Part shown: positions 1-36,885 of the stretch, piece by piece | Numbering within the stretch: the first letter of the stretch is position 1 | How the letters are laid out: each line of letters begins with the position of its first letter | Source: Enoplosus armatus | Taxonomy: Eukaryota > Chordata > Actinopteri > Centrarchiformes > Enoplosidae | Direction of reading: 5' to 3' | Length of the DNA stretch: 64,000 nucleotides | NCBI RefSeq assembly: GCF_043641665.1 | Contig: NC_092193.1 | Location: 12,347,501-12,411,500 of the forward strand | The notes under the pieces: generated by a model | The model's input: the letters and a program-made list of their open reading frames with translations, nothing else | Databases searched by the model: none | Told to the model about the DNA's origin: nothing | Program-made: the position numbers and the translations under genes

Positions 1-1759
1 TGTACCGCGTCTTTCTGACTGGCAAAGGTGTTTTGATCCACAAATGTGAACATTTTAACGATGAAACGTTTGTGGTGCGTTGGGTAATGAAGTCCAGAGG
101 AGCCATCCACAGGCACCACTGTGGTTAAGTAACGGTCATCATGGAAGGAACACCTGGAGCCAACAAAAGCTCATGTTAAAAAAAAAAAAAAAAAAAAAAG
201 TTGCTCAAATTTATGCAATTCTTTGCAAAAGTTATTAAACTCATATTTGTATGCTTTTCTATATACCCGTCAACCAGTAGGTCCCACTGTGGCAGGCTGT
301 GAGGATTGGGGGTGGACGTGGCCCAGCAGTGCTCCAGATTCAGGATGATGTTTGGATCAGACCTCTCCAGGATGCTCACCTGGACATAGACTGGTTCCCT
401 CAATACTTTAGAGATTGGGTAGTCTTCTGGAGTGTAGAAGGAGCTATACGCCACCTCTTCTGCAATCAAAATGGTGCAGTTTTAGTATATACACCCCACA
501 GATTCTGCACCAGCCAGCATCATTATGAGGCTCCTCACCCTCCACACATCCCTTTGAGTGACACTGTCCGTTGCCCAGTTTCAGCTCCACTCTGAGGAGT
601 CCTGCAGCAGCGACCGGCACAGGTGGAGGAACATCGTTCACCTCCATGACAAGAGCCTCCACAGCTGTGCCAGAATACCTACACTGGAACAATAACCTGT
701 TGGGAGACAGGACTTTACAACTCAGGAAACCTCAGTGGGTCACAAGAGCAATATGGGAGTTTGATTTTATACCAACTCACTCAAAATGGCTGTCCCTGGT
801 GATCGATCCTCTGGGTCCAACTCCCACTTCATATGAGGAAGACATGTGGTTCTCGTACACTACGTAACCCTCTTCCTCCTGCAGGTGGAAAAGATTTGAG
901 TGCTCACATGAGTCAAAGAAAGTGTTAAATTTACAAGGACATAATTCTGTTTCAAGCCTCTCAAATGAGAGTTTGCCAGTTTCTCCATGTTTACATAATT
1001 GTAAATTGAATCTTCAGTATTAGGAGCATTTGTTAAACAAAAACCCATGGGGCTGGGGAAACTCATGCTGGGAATTTCTGAATGTTGCATTTTATAGCCT
1101 GAGTAGTTGAAGAATTCAAGCATGTTTAAATTGTCACATATTAGTTAAAGCAAAGTCTGCACCAGCCACCTTTATTGTAGTACCACATGCAGTCACAGGG
1201 AACTGAAAGATGGTAAATGTAGAGGTAAAGTCCACTGGGGTACAGGAGTGGTCGTTTGTTTCTAGCAGGCTGACTGAATCCACATCTATGTGGGGCATGG
1301 TGGCATCTCGAGCCACAACCACCACAAACTGGCCATCCCTGGTACACTGCACAGTCACTGGGTGAGAAGAAAATAGATGGAGGAGTTTCTCTGTTGTAGT
1401 AGTTGCGAAATTTCACACTCACCATGCAGTGTTTGTATGAGAGGCACTAGAAACTATAGTAGAGGGCACGTACCTGCTTTCCCATAGTAGCACTGCTGCC
1501 CATCAAAGCAGCAATTAATGTTTTCACACTGCTCAGCTGTGATATCTTGGGTCCCACACTGGATCTTCTCACCCACCTCCACCTGGCATTTATCAAAGGG
1601 AGCTGCAGGTAGAGGGACCTTCGACTGCTGCTTAGGCAGCTGAGGAGGAAGAGGAGGTTGGTGTTTCTGCAGAGGCAGTGCCCAGTGATGCTGGGCAGCA
1701 ACATCACAAGCCAAAACAACCACAACAACAACACCAAACAGACACTTGAAAAGCTCCAT
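1..1759 (-). CDS. ZP-domain egg-coat protein (ZPB/ZP4-like, choriogenin H type), 3' end outside window
   Basis: The gene encodes a secreted structural protein of the egg envelope. Visible exons (minus) are 1759-1474, 1357-1170, 878-781, 696-539, 459-267 and 153-1 (cut by the window edge), all with GT-AG junctions and matching phases. Residues 1-22 form a signal peptide with a poly-Val core. A short Pro/Gln-rich stretch follows (about 30-50), then a trefoil (P-type) domain with six cysteines at about 58, 68, 78, 83, 84 and 90. From about residue 98 the ZP module begins, with family motifs VTVQCTRDGQF, TPVDFTS, FQCRYSGTAVEA, VLREPVYV and LNLEHCWATSTPNP. The furin site and C-terminus would lie left of position 1. 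In many fishes such genes are oestrogen-induced in liver; in others they are ovarian, and the sequence does not tell which applies. The Pro/Gln repeat region is short compared with long choriogenin H forms. Confidence 0.93.
179..199 (+). repeat. Poly(A) run in an intron of the ZP gene
   Basis: A 21-base A run between the ZP exons at 267 and 153. Confidence 0.9.
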
Positions 1760-1823
1760 TATGGTATGAGTAACTACACAACGGCCAAAACTGCAACAAC
1801 AGCACCTACAGCTCAGACGCAGG

Positions 1824-1830
1824 CTTTATA
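1824..1830 (-). promoter_or_regulatory. TATA box of the ZP gene
   Basis: Read on the minus strand this is TATAAAG, about 65 bases upstream of the start codon at 1759, so transcription would start near 1795-1800. The spacing fits a TATA-driven, tissue-restricted promoter. Confidence 0.7.
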
Positions 1831-2250
1831 CACGATTGATTATGTGTAGTTCGCTAAGAACTCCGCCTCTCATTGTTAGGAGTCAATTGTGTGGCCGCCC
1901 TGCAGAGCTAATCAGCTGGGAGCTGACAGGTGGAGCTCATTGTCTGCTCATCTGTCTGAGAAGAAGTCATTACATGACTGTTGAGTCAAAGCTGAGTGGA
2001 TTTTTTTTTCTAAAAAAAGACTAAGCTGTGACCTGTGTGGATGCTGTGAGCTGCAGCCAGTGAATTTTCTGACACACTGAGTTTGAACCTCAGTGTGTTG
2101 ACAGAAGCTGACTATCTTTACTGTGACCCGATACTGTATTATTTCTGAAAAAGTGAAAAAACCTGCTGCATCACACTGACATCTCTTTCACTGCCTCCCA
2201 CTTGCACCACCTTTATAAAAGCTCTCTTTTTCTGTCTTTCATATACACAG
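1831..2250. other. Gap between the ZP promoter and the first visible clcn2 exon
   Basis: No coding exon is seen on either strand. The right end is a strong pyrimidine-rich splice acceptor (ending in acacag at 2250), so this stretch is clcn2 intron on the plus strand and upstream ZP sequence on the minus strand. I searched for the short first coding exon of ClC-2 and did not find it. Confidence 0.6.
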
Positions 2251-24619
<22,369 letters not shown>

Positions 24620-25782
24620 TCAGAGGGGATCCATACTGTCGCCTCATGAATGTTGACGTTTCTTACATTTGTAGAGGTCACTCTCACTTCCGAGTCCAGC
24701 CTAGATACCCGTGTTTCTAATGTTGTTGTGGCGTGAGTGAGCGAGTGAGAGTGAGCGTGAGTCGGTGTGACCTTTAGTATTGTGTTTCCAACTGTGCAAA
24801 TGCCTGGATAAAGCGTGTAGTCACGGATCCAGCTGGTTTTATTCTATATTTTTTATTATTGTAAACAAATCTCATGAAAAGACCAAAACCAACAATGGGT
24901 TTGTCTGTCTCTTTACACTTTCTAACGTCCCCGCCCGTCTGTGGCTTTTTCAAACACTCCACTGATTTTACTCATCAAAGTCTGTTTAGAGGTCTTGCAA
25001 AGTTGTATAAAGCCTTTTGTGGCTCCAGAGGAAGCTTTGTGAATTGCCTTAGGTGATGTCACTTGAGTCAATGTCGGTTGGGTCTGAACTACAAGAACTA
25101 CAATCTGAAAATGAAAGAATCTGTGGGTGTAGAGTTTAGAAATATGGCCACACTGCTGTAGCTCCCCATTGCTGAGGCTAGCTGCTCAAGGCTACATTAG
25201 CCGCTACTAGCATAACACACCTGAATCACCAAACTGTCGACGGTCGAGTTGCATTATGGGTAATATAGATCCAAAGAGGAATGCGTGGAATAAAAAAGAC
25301 GATGTCACTGGTCCTGCTGCATCGATTTAGAGTGCAGCGCTAAATTGGTTGAGAACTCAAGCAAGTAACAAATATGAAGCTTGATTGAGTTTGAAAGTTA
25401 AAGCTTTACTTTGGAAACATTTGGGCATTTTTTGCCTTTATTGCATAGTGACAGTGAAGAATGTGATATAATCGACAACTTGAGAACATCTACTAAAAGG
25501 ACCTGCAGATGAGATTATTTTGTAATAACTTGTAATTTTACAGGTGGTGACTGTAGGTAATGTTACTCAAACAAGAGTAAATAATGTTTTGGAGGACTAT
25601 TTTCAACATATTTTAATCTAGTGAGTATTTTACAGCACCAGGATTATGTATGTGGGATATTTTCCGTATAGTGCTGAAATTCACCGTGATGATGGTGTGA
25701 CTCACTGTGAAAAAATGCTAATGGCTCATGGGATTCGTTGACAATAAGACAAATATATAACATCACCAGCTTTATCTTTTAA

Positions 25783-25783
<1 letters not shown>

Positions 25784-25829
<46 letters not shown>
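25784..25829 (+). repeat. (TG)23 microsatellite
   Basis: A perfect TG run of about 46 bases in the presumed clcn2 3' UTR, followed by a few TG/CG units. Confidence 0.97.
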
Positions 25830-25833
<4 letters not shown>

Positions 25834-26678
25834 CGTGTGCAAGAGAAACTTTTTGACACTTTCCTTGTCATGCTCAAATCTGGTCCAGACTCCTCAACAT
25901 AATCTGAGTCTACATGCCAAAACAACTTCAAACATTACAGGGAGAGAAAGTCACAAATAATGGAGGCGAAAAATGAAAGGAGCAAATAACAGAAGAAAAG
26001 CACAGAAGAACAAAGACGTGGAGAATTATTCTAATGAGCACACGATGGTATGAATTCAAACTACTACCTATTCACTAGCACTGGACTAATACATCAGAGG
26101 GCCAGAATGAATGGCTAATAATATTAAGACAAAGTGGTGTTGGTTATATGTTGGCTGATATGCAATAAATTTACAGTAATAATGCAGTAAAAGCTTATTT
26201 AATAGCAACATTGTCATCATTAGTTTGTCCAGATTCCATTCTTTACAGCACTCTGCGATCTTGGCAGAGTTACAAATCACAGCATATCATTATCAGTATC
26301 TTTATTATTATTTTACTACAAATATTGGTGTCAGTATCAGCCCCAAAAGTCCCCCCCACCCCCCCGGGATCTACTGTTCACACGATGACAAAGGCAGCTT
26401 CCAAAGGTCCACTAAGCTTAGTACAGGGCTCCAAATAATGATGAAGCACATTGTAATTACCATGAGTATAATTTACTGCACATGTAGCCTCGTTTGGCTT
26501 TTATAGGGGCTGATTCAATAAGGGCAATGAAGACTTTTGAGTCTTGTCACTTGAACTGCCTCTACATTTTTCTGCTATGTGAATTTACTGTGTTTAATGT
26601 GTTTCTAGCATGATAAAGGAACAACACTTTGAGCTCCGAACGAAAGGAAGATACTGGCTGTTGCACAGAGCACAGAAA

Positions 26679-26699
26679 ACACACACACACACACACACA
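26679..26699 (+). repeat. (AC)n microsatellite
   Basis: A short perfect AC run of about 10 units in the presumed clcn2 3' UTR. Confidence 0.95.
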
Positions 26700-27321
26700 T
26701 ACTCTTACACACACCTACATGCACACATGTATGCAGCCTGTAGATATTAACACCGTGATACGTATCTTAATCCAGCCTGGCCTCTAATGCAATGCTGAGA
26801 AATGTAACTACTGTATGAAGCACAGTGATACCCACGAGTTCAAAAACTGTTGTAGAGGAAAGTGTGTGTGTGAGTCTTTGTTACGACCTTCAAATGGATG
26901 TAAGTATTTTAGCTTCATGCAACAATTTTGAGCCATATTTCAGTCTTACTTGATATCATCGCAGCACCACCAACTTTGGCTCATTTCTGTTCGTGTAAAC
27001 ATTTGTGCAACGATTTATTAACGTCTTAACTTTTTGTTTGCATATAGAATGTGAAGTAGTGCTCGCCATATAAGATAACGTATAAGGAGTTAAATGTAGA
27101 GAGTGTATAAGCTAATTTGCAGCGTATCTAGTTAAGCAATAAGTCTGTAGTATCTCCCTTTATATGGCACTGGCCTGTATATGCTTTGTACATATGAAAA
27201 TACACGGATGAGATCTACGTACATGCTATTGTACATAGGAGAATTATGCATTTGAAATCCAACAGCCATCGTTATTTTTCAGAGAAACATGAAATTGTTT
27301 TTGTACATGAGTGAATGATTA

Positions 27322-27327
27322 AATAAA
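27322..27327 (+). terminator. clcn2: Distal poly(A) signal, probably clcn2
   Basis: AATAAA, overlapping ATTAAA, about 100 bases before the likely fam131a 3' end on the other strand. Confidence 0.5.
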
Positions 27328-27449
27328 AAAAAAATTTAAAAAAAACACCTTTAAAAGATAAGTTGAGAAGTTGTGTTTCTTCCTCATGTGTTCAGTTTGT
27401 GTTTGTGGAAGGGGAAAAAAGACAAAATCTTCTTTCAAAAAAATTTGTA

Positions 27450-27455
27450 TTTATA
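27450..27455 (-). terminator. fam131a: Variant poly(A) signal TATAAA, possible fam131a 3' end
   Basis: No AATAAA is found on the minus strand between the fam131a stop (27842) and this site. TATAAA is a recognised weak variant. It would give a 3' UTR of about 400 bases. Confidence 0.3.
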
Positions 27456-27841
27456 TATGTAGGACATTCAGACATATTCAGTATCAAACATAGCCCGACC
27501 CACATGACACAGCATGACCCAGAAAAAACAACACTACAAAATATCCATAGAAAACCAATGCAATAGCAACACATGACTCTTCACTAAAATGTACAAAACT
27601 CAGTTTGAACAACAGCTTTACATTCTGGTTGAACTCTCTCATATATACTGTTTACAGCAGCGACAAACGGTGGAGTGAGATCAGTACAGGAAAGGCCTGG
27701 AGGATTAGAGACAGAAGGCAGCGAGTGGAGAAGAGATGATCTGAGGAAGGAGGTGGAGAGAGGTTAACAATGAAAGCAGAATAGATTATGTCATATCCAG
27801 AATCAACACAGACTCAAAGAGACGTAAAGATGGACAACACA

Positions 27842-30748
<2,907 letters not shown>

Positions 30749-32783
30749 GCAGAGCTGGTGTCACAGCACAGCAAACCAACACAACTACACGTCAAAGCTT
30801 AGATTCACTTGTTTAAACCACCGGGCAGACAAGCAAACAGCTATGCCCTACATTTACTGCACAGATGCTAAAGCCATGGTAAGCCGGTGAAACCGGTTAG
30901 AATGGTTGGGGCTGAATGGAGTGGAGGGCAGTGGTGACTGTCTCAGATGTGACCGGGCAAACATATGGCATGGGACCAGCTCTGGTAAGCAGCTCCAGTC
31001 AAGCCTGCTCACCCCAAAGCTGCTGATCCCTATTAAAAGTGATAGCCCTACCTAAATAACTCCATGTCCAATAAAATAAAAAGTACACATATGGCTGCAC
31101 CTAGTAGATCTGGTGGGTCAGCTGAATCTGTGCCTACACTACATCTTGTTTTTAGAGCAGGTGAGTCTTTCAACAAGCAGGAAACATGTTGCCTGATCAA
31201 GACTCTGAGCACGTGCATGACTTGACAGATATCCTTAAGCAGATTGGCTCCCAAAGCAGCTAAGTGAGAAGAGGCTCTCGACTGCGGTTAAAGGCTTACG
31301 GTAAAGTCATAAAATGACAGCAAATGTATGTCAGAGGCACACAGGCAGGTAGGGGACCTGGGAAGCGGCGATATGAGGTGCAAAGAGCTCTCACAGCCTG
31401 CGTGACGTTCAAACACTCCTCAAGAGGTGAGCTTCAGCTACAAAACACACGCCTGCGAGCACCACAGACGTCACTCATGCTCAACACTGATAAACACACC
31501 GCATGTTCAGCATGTGGAGCGCAGACACACGGGTGTCAGCACCAGGGACAGCTCACCCCTTCAATCATGTCGACAAAATAAGACTCACTCGATGGAAATC
31601 AGCTTTTACTTTGAACTAAATAACAACTGCAAGCACTGTTGGAAATGTGGATTATGATTATCAGGCCACATGCCAATTAGCAGCATTTGTCACCACCTAC
31701 ACGCTTTATCCCAGTGGTTCCCCTCCCAACCTCCTAAAAACAAAGCAGTGTCCCTTGTCACAGGTCACATGTCTATGAAAATATTTATTTTCAAACGTTC
31801 TTCAGCCATTGTTTCATTTCATCATTTTTACTCCACAAGAAAAAGACAAAAATTGAGAAAAGTCACAAAGAATGAATATAAATATATGTAGCGGAACAAT
31901 GTTTTTTCCTCTTTCCAATCCGATCAATCATCTCCTGACCACGTACATTCACCTTGTGACCCAATGGAGGGGTCCCGACCCCTAGGTTGGGGACCCCTGC
32001 TCTAAACAGTATGTGGGTCACATCGCTGTTATTTGGTTTAAACTTGTGATGTCTGTTCATCTGTTTCAGTGCTGAAAGGATTAGTTCATTGATAAGTCAA
32101 CAGATTTTGATAACTGATTAATGGTTTAAGTAATTTAATACCAAATTGGATACCAAATACTCACTGGTTCTGTGTTATCTATCATTATAAACTAAATATC
32201 TTGACTGCTGACTGCTGTATATATATATACTATTTTCAAAACTTTATAGACTAAATGATTTATAGAAGTATAAACAACAATGAATCCATAATGAAAGTAA
32301 TCATTAGTTGAATGTCTGTTCCCTTTGATAGTTGCCTCTTTTTTATTTATATCCCATACACCTGCACATGATTTGGCCTCTCTGGAGCTGTTGTGTGATT
32401 TTGTTTTTAAAAAACTCACACTTCAACATGCTGATTGCCAGTCCTCCTCTGCAGCTGACAAATGCTGCTAATGGGCATTCATCCCGACAACAACCTGCAT
32501 GTGCAGCAGCGTTTGCAGTTGTAATTAAGTTGCTTAAGGTACTCTTTCATGAGATGCTTGGATTATTTTGTCCACCCCCTGCAGAGGCAGACTGGTGTGT
32601 GCAACATACTCATGACTGAACATGCCCAACAGGATGATGTGACATCCACAGAGCCAGAGATGTGACTTACAGGACCAACAAGTGGGATCGAGTTAAGCCA
32701 GTTTTGACTGCAGCATCTGGAGCTCTGAGTGTCTCTCATGAACGGAGGGAGCTGCAGTGCTGATGTGATGAGTTGTTTTTTTT

Positions 32784-32797
32784 GGGGGGGGGGGGGG
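32784..32797 (+). repeat. G14 homopolymer
   Basis: A perfect run of 14 G preceded by eight T. Confidence 0.95.
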
Positions 32798-33023
32798 TTC
32801 TGGAAATGGTTTAATTCAAGCGACAGAAGCGACACGCTGACGGCTGAATAACACATCACCCCGCCATTGATGGGTGCAGGGCCTGTAGCCTGCAATTATG
32901 GGGGGAAATAACGCACGAGAGGCGCGGATGCAGCAGCGGGTCTCCTGGCAACCTCTGAAGTCTCCATCTGCATACCAATGGCTCCATACCTGCATCGGAT
33001 AAACACCACGGAAATGCCGAGAG

Positions 33024-33045
33024 CCCCCCCCCCCCCCCCCCCCCC
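33024..33045 (+). repeat. C22 homopolymer
   Basis: A perfect run of 22 C, about 230 bases right of a G14 run on the same strand. Confidence 0.97.
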
Positions 33046-33117
33046 TGCCCTTTCTGTGCACCTTCTGCATCTCTTAACGAGGCTCGTGAGCTTGTTGTTG
33101 TGTCTCTCTCGGCACCT

Positions 33118-33160
33118 ACCTGTAAGTCGGACCGCAGCGGCTCATCATAATGCGCTTAAT
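33118..33160 (-). other. fam131a: Candidate non-coding first exon of fam131a (3' edge at 33120)
   Basis: On the minus strand a strong donor CAG|GTAGGT lies at 33120/33119 in a CpG-denser stretch upstream of fam131a. Joined to the acceptor at 30755, its upstream ATG reads into an early stop, so it would be 5' UTR. This is inference from position and splice signal only. Confidence 0.35.
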
Positions 33161-35514
33161 TGTCTCCAATCCGATCAACAGATGACACCGCGCGGCTCGT
33201 CCTCCTGCTGCAGCTCCTGCAGGAGATCATTAACGCCACGCAGCCGGCGGGAACATCTTCCCAACTCCAGCATTAGCTCTCCAGCACATTTGTTGCTCGG
33301 TATATGGGTTACATAGGCTGTCCAAATGTCTCCCGATGGCGAGCGTCATCAACGCAAGGCGGTGTCACATCCCATCTTCCCCCTCTTCCTCCTCCCCCCT
33401 CCCCATGCAACCAAGATCAAGATACAGTATAGCCTGCAGCTTTGGCCCTGGAGAGTACTGCAGCTGATTTCCACATGTCATTTTATTGTTTTTATATTTT
33501 TTCCCAAACATCCGCAGTCATCTGACAAACACACTGGACACGCGCTCCATGTGTGGAGGTTTACTGCAGTCTGATGTCGAGATAATGCTGGAAAGATCCA
33601 AAAAATCACGTTGTGATGAAAAAAAGACTGCCATCATGCCAATTTGAAAATAAAACAATTTTGTTGAAGTGTAAGTAAGTTTTGGGTAACTCACCCTCCT
33701 ATTTAGGATTTACAAGCACTATATATACAATTTACTATCTGTTTACAACAGGCTATACTGTAGTTGTATGCAGGATACTTTAGAGTTTTTATTAATGTTC
33801 AGTATTTTCACTTCTATGTAGACATTTTTCATTATCTCAGCTGTTTTATTATTTTTATTCATCATCTGTTTATACAGAAGCAGCCATTTATGGATGCTTC
33901 ACAGGAGGAGGTTATAGCTCTTCAAAAATCTGATATAAATAAAACCTACAGGTAATTGTTAGAGGCATCCCTGCACATTTTAATGAAGCCATGTAGTCTG
34001 CTGCGTGCACTGCATCATATGGGCACTTGAAGGTGACTAAGTACAAACACAATTCACAGATAATTGGAAAAATGAGTTTTTCCCAGGGTGACCTGGTGGG
34101 TCACTCCAGCCATGATGAAACCTTTAAAGAGGCAACAATCCAACCTTTTCTCTCCTGTACTGTTACTCAGCACCAATCCCATACCAGAGCTCTTTTCCCC
34201 AAATTAAAAAGCTCTATTCTTCCAGGATGTCATTCATTTGAGTGATTTCAATACGAAAGTAACATCGGACCTGGGATTGTGCCGAGTCCACGGTCCGCTG
34301 TGACTGAGACTGATAACAGAAACATTGGATTCTTATAATGACCATGACAAACTATTTAATGTGGCTTGGCTTCATGACTGAAACCCAGTCCGTACCAGCG
34401 CAGATCCTCGTCCAGCTCCACACCATACACATCCATAAAAATCAACGGGGCATCCGACACGTTTCAGACACACTGATGCAAAACTCTGCTCAGCAACTTA
34501 ATAAGTCCTTTATTTGCAATGTTCCGTTACCTCATCTTTCCAGTTTCCGATGCAAAAGAAGCAATAATTTCTTAAATAAAGAAAGCAAAAAAAAAATATT
34601 TACAAAATTCCAATACTACTAATAATCAGTGGATTATCTAAAGCACCTCTCTGCATCTGGACAACTGCGGTTTCTGTTGGAAAAGGACACACTGCAATTA
34701 CATCAGCAATTTATCGTTTCTGAAAAATAAAACTGAAAAAAAAATGTTTTTGTAATTATCGTTATTATTATTGTTATTATATATTTACAGAACGCTCCTG
34801 AAATAAGTTTCCACTTAAAGTAGAAAAGGCTTTCGGATCATTTCTGTGTTGTTGTTTTTTTAACTTTATATATTTCATCAAGTCAATTTTCTGTCGATTT
34901 CAAGTTTTAACGGTGATTGGGTCATTAAGTGTCCTCTACGACAGCTCAGGTTTAAGTATAGAAGAGGTAAAGATGAAGAGTCAGTCAGTGTGGTTCACTA
35001 CTGGGGATGGGAGAGGATGGCTTAGAGGAAGCATTAAGACCACCCCCTAGTAGTCAAGGTCAAAAGGTCAACATCAGTCCTCCATGTTTCTGTCCTTTGT
35101 AAGTTCATGATGGGAAACAGGAAGAGAAAATAGACGACCTTTGCTTTAAAAACTCCATCCAACAAATTAAGATTAGTTCATACGTTTGTCTATCGACGTT
35201 TCGTCCACTGTATCAATAATAGAAACACACTTCAGTCATGCTGCACACTCCAGTAAGGGACAAAGACATAAGAGCTGAGTTTGGATTGAACACACGATGG
35301 CATGATGATACCCACGTATCAGGGAACCCACTACACCACACGCCCTGCGGTTTATTCTTGCAGATCTGATAGGATGTTAGGCATTATAATTATCTTGAAC
35401 CATAAAAAAGCAGCCTGTTGGTTTTGTATTATTGTGACAAGAAAAAAAGTTTTGTAGTGATGTGGGATACTTCACACCTCTTTCACAAGCAATCCTGCTG
35501 AATCAGTTTTCAAG
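33161..35514. other. Intergenic stretch between fam131a and eif4g1
   Basis: No gene is seen. The left part (to about 33350) is CpG-denser and promoter-like for fam131a; the rest is AT-rich. Extra minus-strand AATAAA hexamers near 34509 and 35351 could serve longer eif4g1 3' ends. Confidence 0.45.
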
Positions 35515-35520
35515 TTTATT
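35515..35520 (-). terminator. eif4g1: Poly(A) signal of eif4g1
   Basis: AATAAA on the minus strand, about 245 bases after the eif4g1 stop at 35765. It is the first canonical hexamer downstream. Confidence 0.6.
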
Positions 35521-35764
35521 TGATGAGGACACTTGCTGTCACAAGCAGGTGGGGAAATCATGAGGAAGCAAGAGAGGAAGGGTAGAGAGAAATGATTGTT
35601 TTCTGAGTCCGTCCCTCAAAGAAAAGAAAACATAATAAAGATTTATCCTCATTGAGGATTGATTTGAGTCTGCCTCTCTGGCAATAAAGTCCATGACTCT
35701 CTCCGCAGCCGCCTGCAGAGCCCCCGCCTTGCCAAAGGGGGGCGGCAGCTTTCAGTTCAGTCTT

Positions 35765-36833
35765 TTACTCCTTGTCAGACTCTTCCTCGGCCTCGCGGAG
35801 CCAGGTGAAGAAGGCAGTGACTGATTTCAAGGCCACACCTTTGCCTGTTTGCTCCGCGGGGTCTTTGCTGGATTCCCATTTGTAGAAGGCCTCCTCTTTA
35901 ATAACGTCCTCATCGTACAAGGCGTCAAAGAACATCCGCAGCAGGTCTGAAGAGACAGAAGACAGAGGTCAATATTGACCGAGCACTGGCAATGGAAAGA
36001 CTGATGGTTTTTGTTGCAGTCACTTACACCACACACACTGTTTGCTGCAGAGGAGCAGAAAAAAAGATAATGCAAGCTGTACAATACAACAGCCCTGCAG
36101 TAAATAGAAGCTCATACTGTTTTGTTTGTGCTGCGTGTTGGTGTTAATGTAAGTCATTTTTTAGGCTGTCAGTGTGGAGTAATTTATGCTAATGCACATG
36201 TCATGTTTGGCATAAAGCATCATAACATTTTTCCCTGGTTACATCACATTATTTTGCACTCGCAACTGAGAGAGAGACAACAGTTACACTGGTCGAATAC
36301 CAATTAGCACCTAGTGTCAGCATTCAGCTTAAATTCAAAATCGCATCTTTATCTCTCTGGTTCAGCCTTCTGTCCAGACTAAAACTGGGGGGGGGGGGGG
36401 TTTCACCCAGCTTTTCAAAACCTTCTCCATAGTGAAAGAGTCTTAAAACGCTAGCTTGGTGTTTTGTTGTGTGCGGGGAAAACAAAGCTTTTGCTGAGTG
36501 GCAGAGGAACTTTCTGTTGCCTCTAACTTCCCGTGTGAGGTCTCGTTTTAAATGTCAGCATAGCCAGCTGTTGTCATTAACGTGTATTTATGTTCATTTT
36601 GTGTTCTGTTTTTCTAACATTCAAGTGGTTTCACAAAACCAGTGTGGGTACAAAGTTGTTTTCTCACAAAAACAGCATTTTAAAAATTAGACATCTGCTT
36701 CATCTACTTAGTGCAGACGTAGTGTAATTTTTCAAGGCAACATAAAGAAACATATCAAATGTACCAAGAGGAAGATGATATCTTAAAATGCAGCGGCATC
36801 AAACCCTGCAAGATTATTTTTTTAAATGTCGCC

Positions 36834-36885
<52 letters not shown>

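Larger units (their letters stand above)
24620..27345 (+). other. clcn2: Probable long clcn2 3' UTR and downstream flank
   Basis: No coding exon is seen. Poly(A) signals AATAAA occur at about 25289, 26164-26169 and 27322-27327; the last is overlapped by ATTAAA (27318-27323) and followed by A-rich sequence. A (TG)n array (25784-25829) and an (AC)n array (26679-26699) lie inside. Which signal is used cannot be told from sequence. Confidence 0.5.
30755..33117. other. fam131a: Region upstream of the fam131a start (5' intron)
   Basis: No coding exon is seen. It holds a dispersed repeat at about 31880-32000 (shared with 8775-8870; ggaggggtcccgacccctagg), a G14 run (32784-32797) and a C22 run (33024-33045). 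Confidence 0.5.

Noticed and set aside
2214..2220. TATAAAA on the plus strand just before the first visible clcn2 exon
   Set aside because: It lies inside the acceptor region; a start 30 bases on would leave almost no leader before the Met at 2251, and the acceptor and the exon's match to mammalian exon 2 argue for splicing instead.
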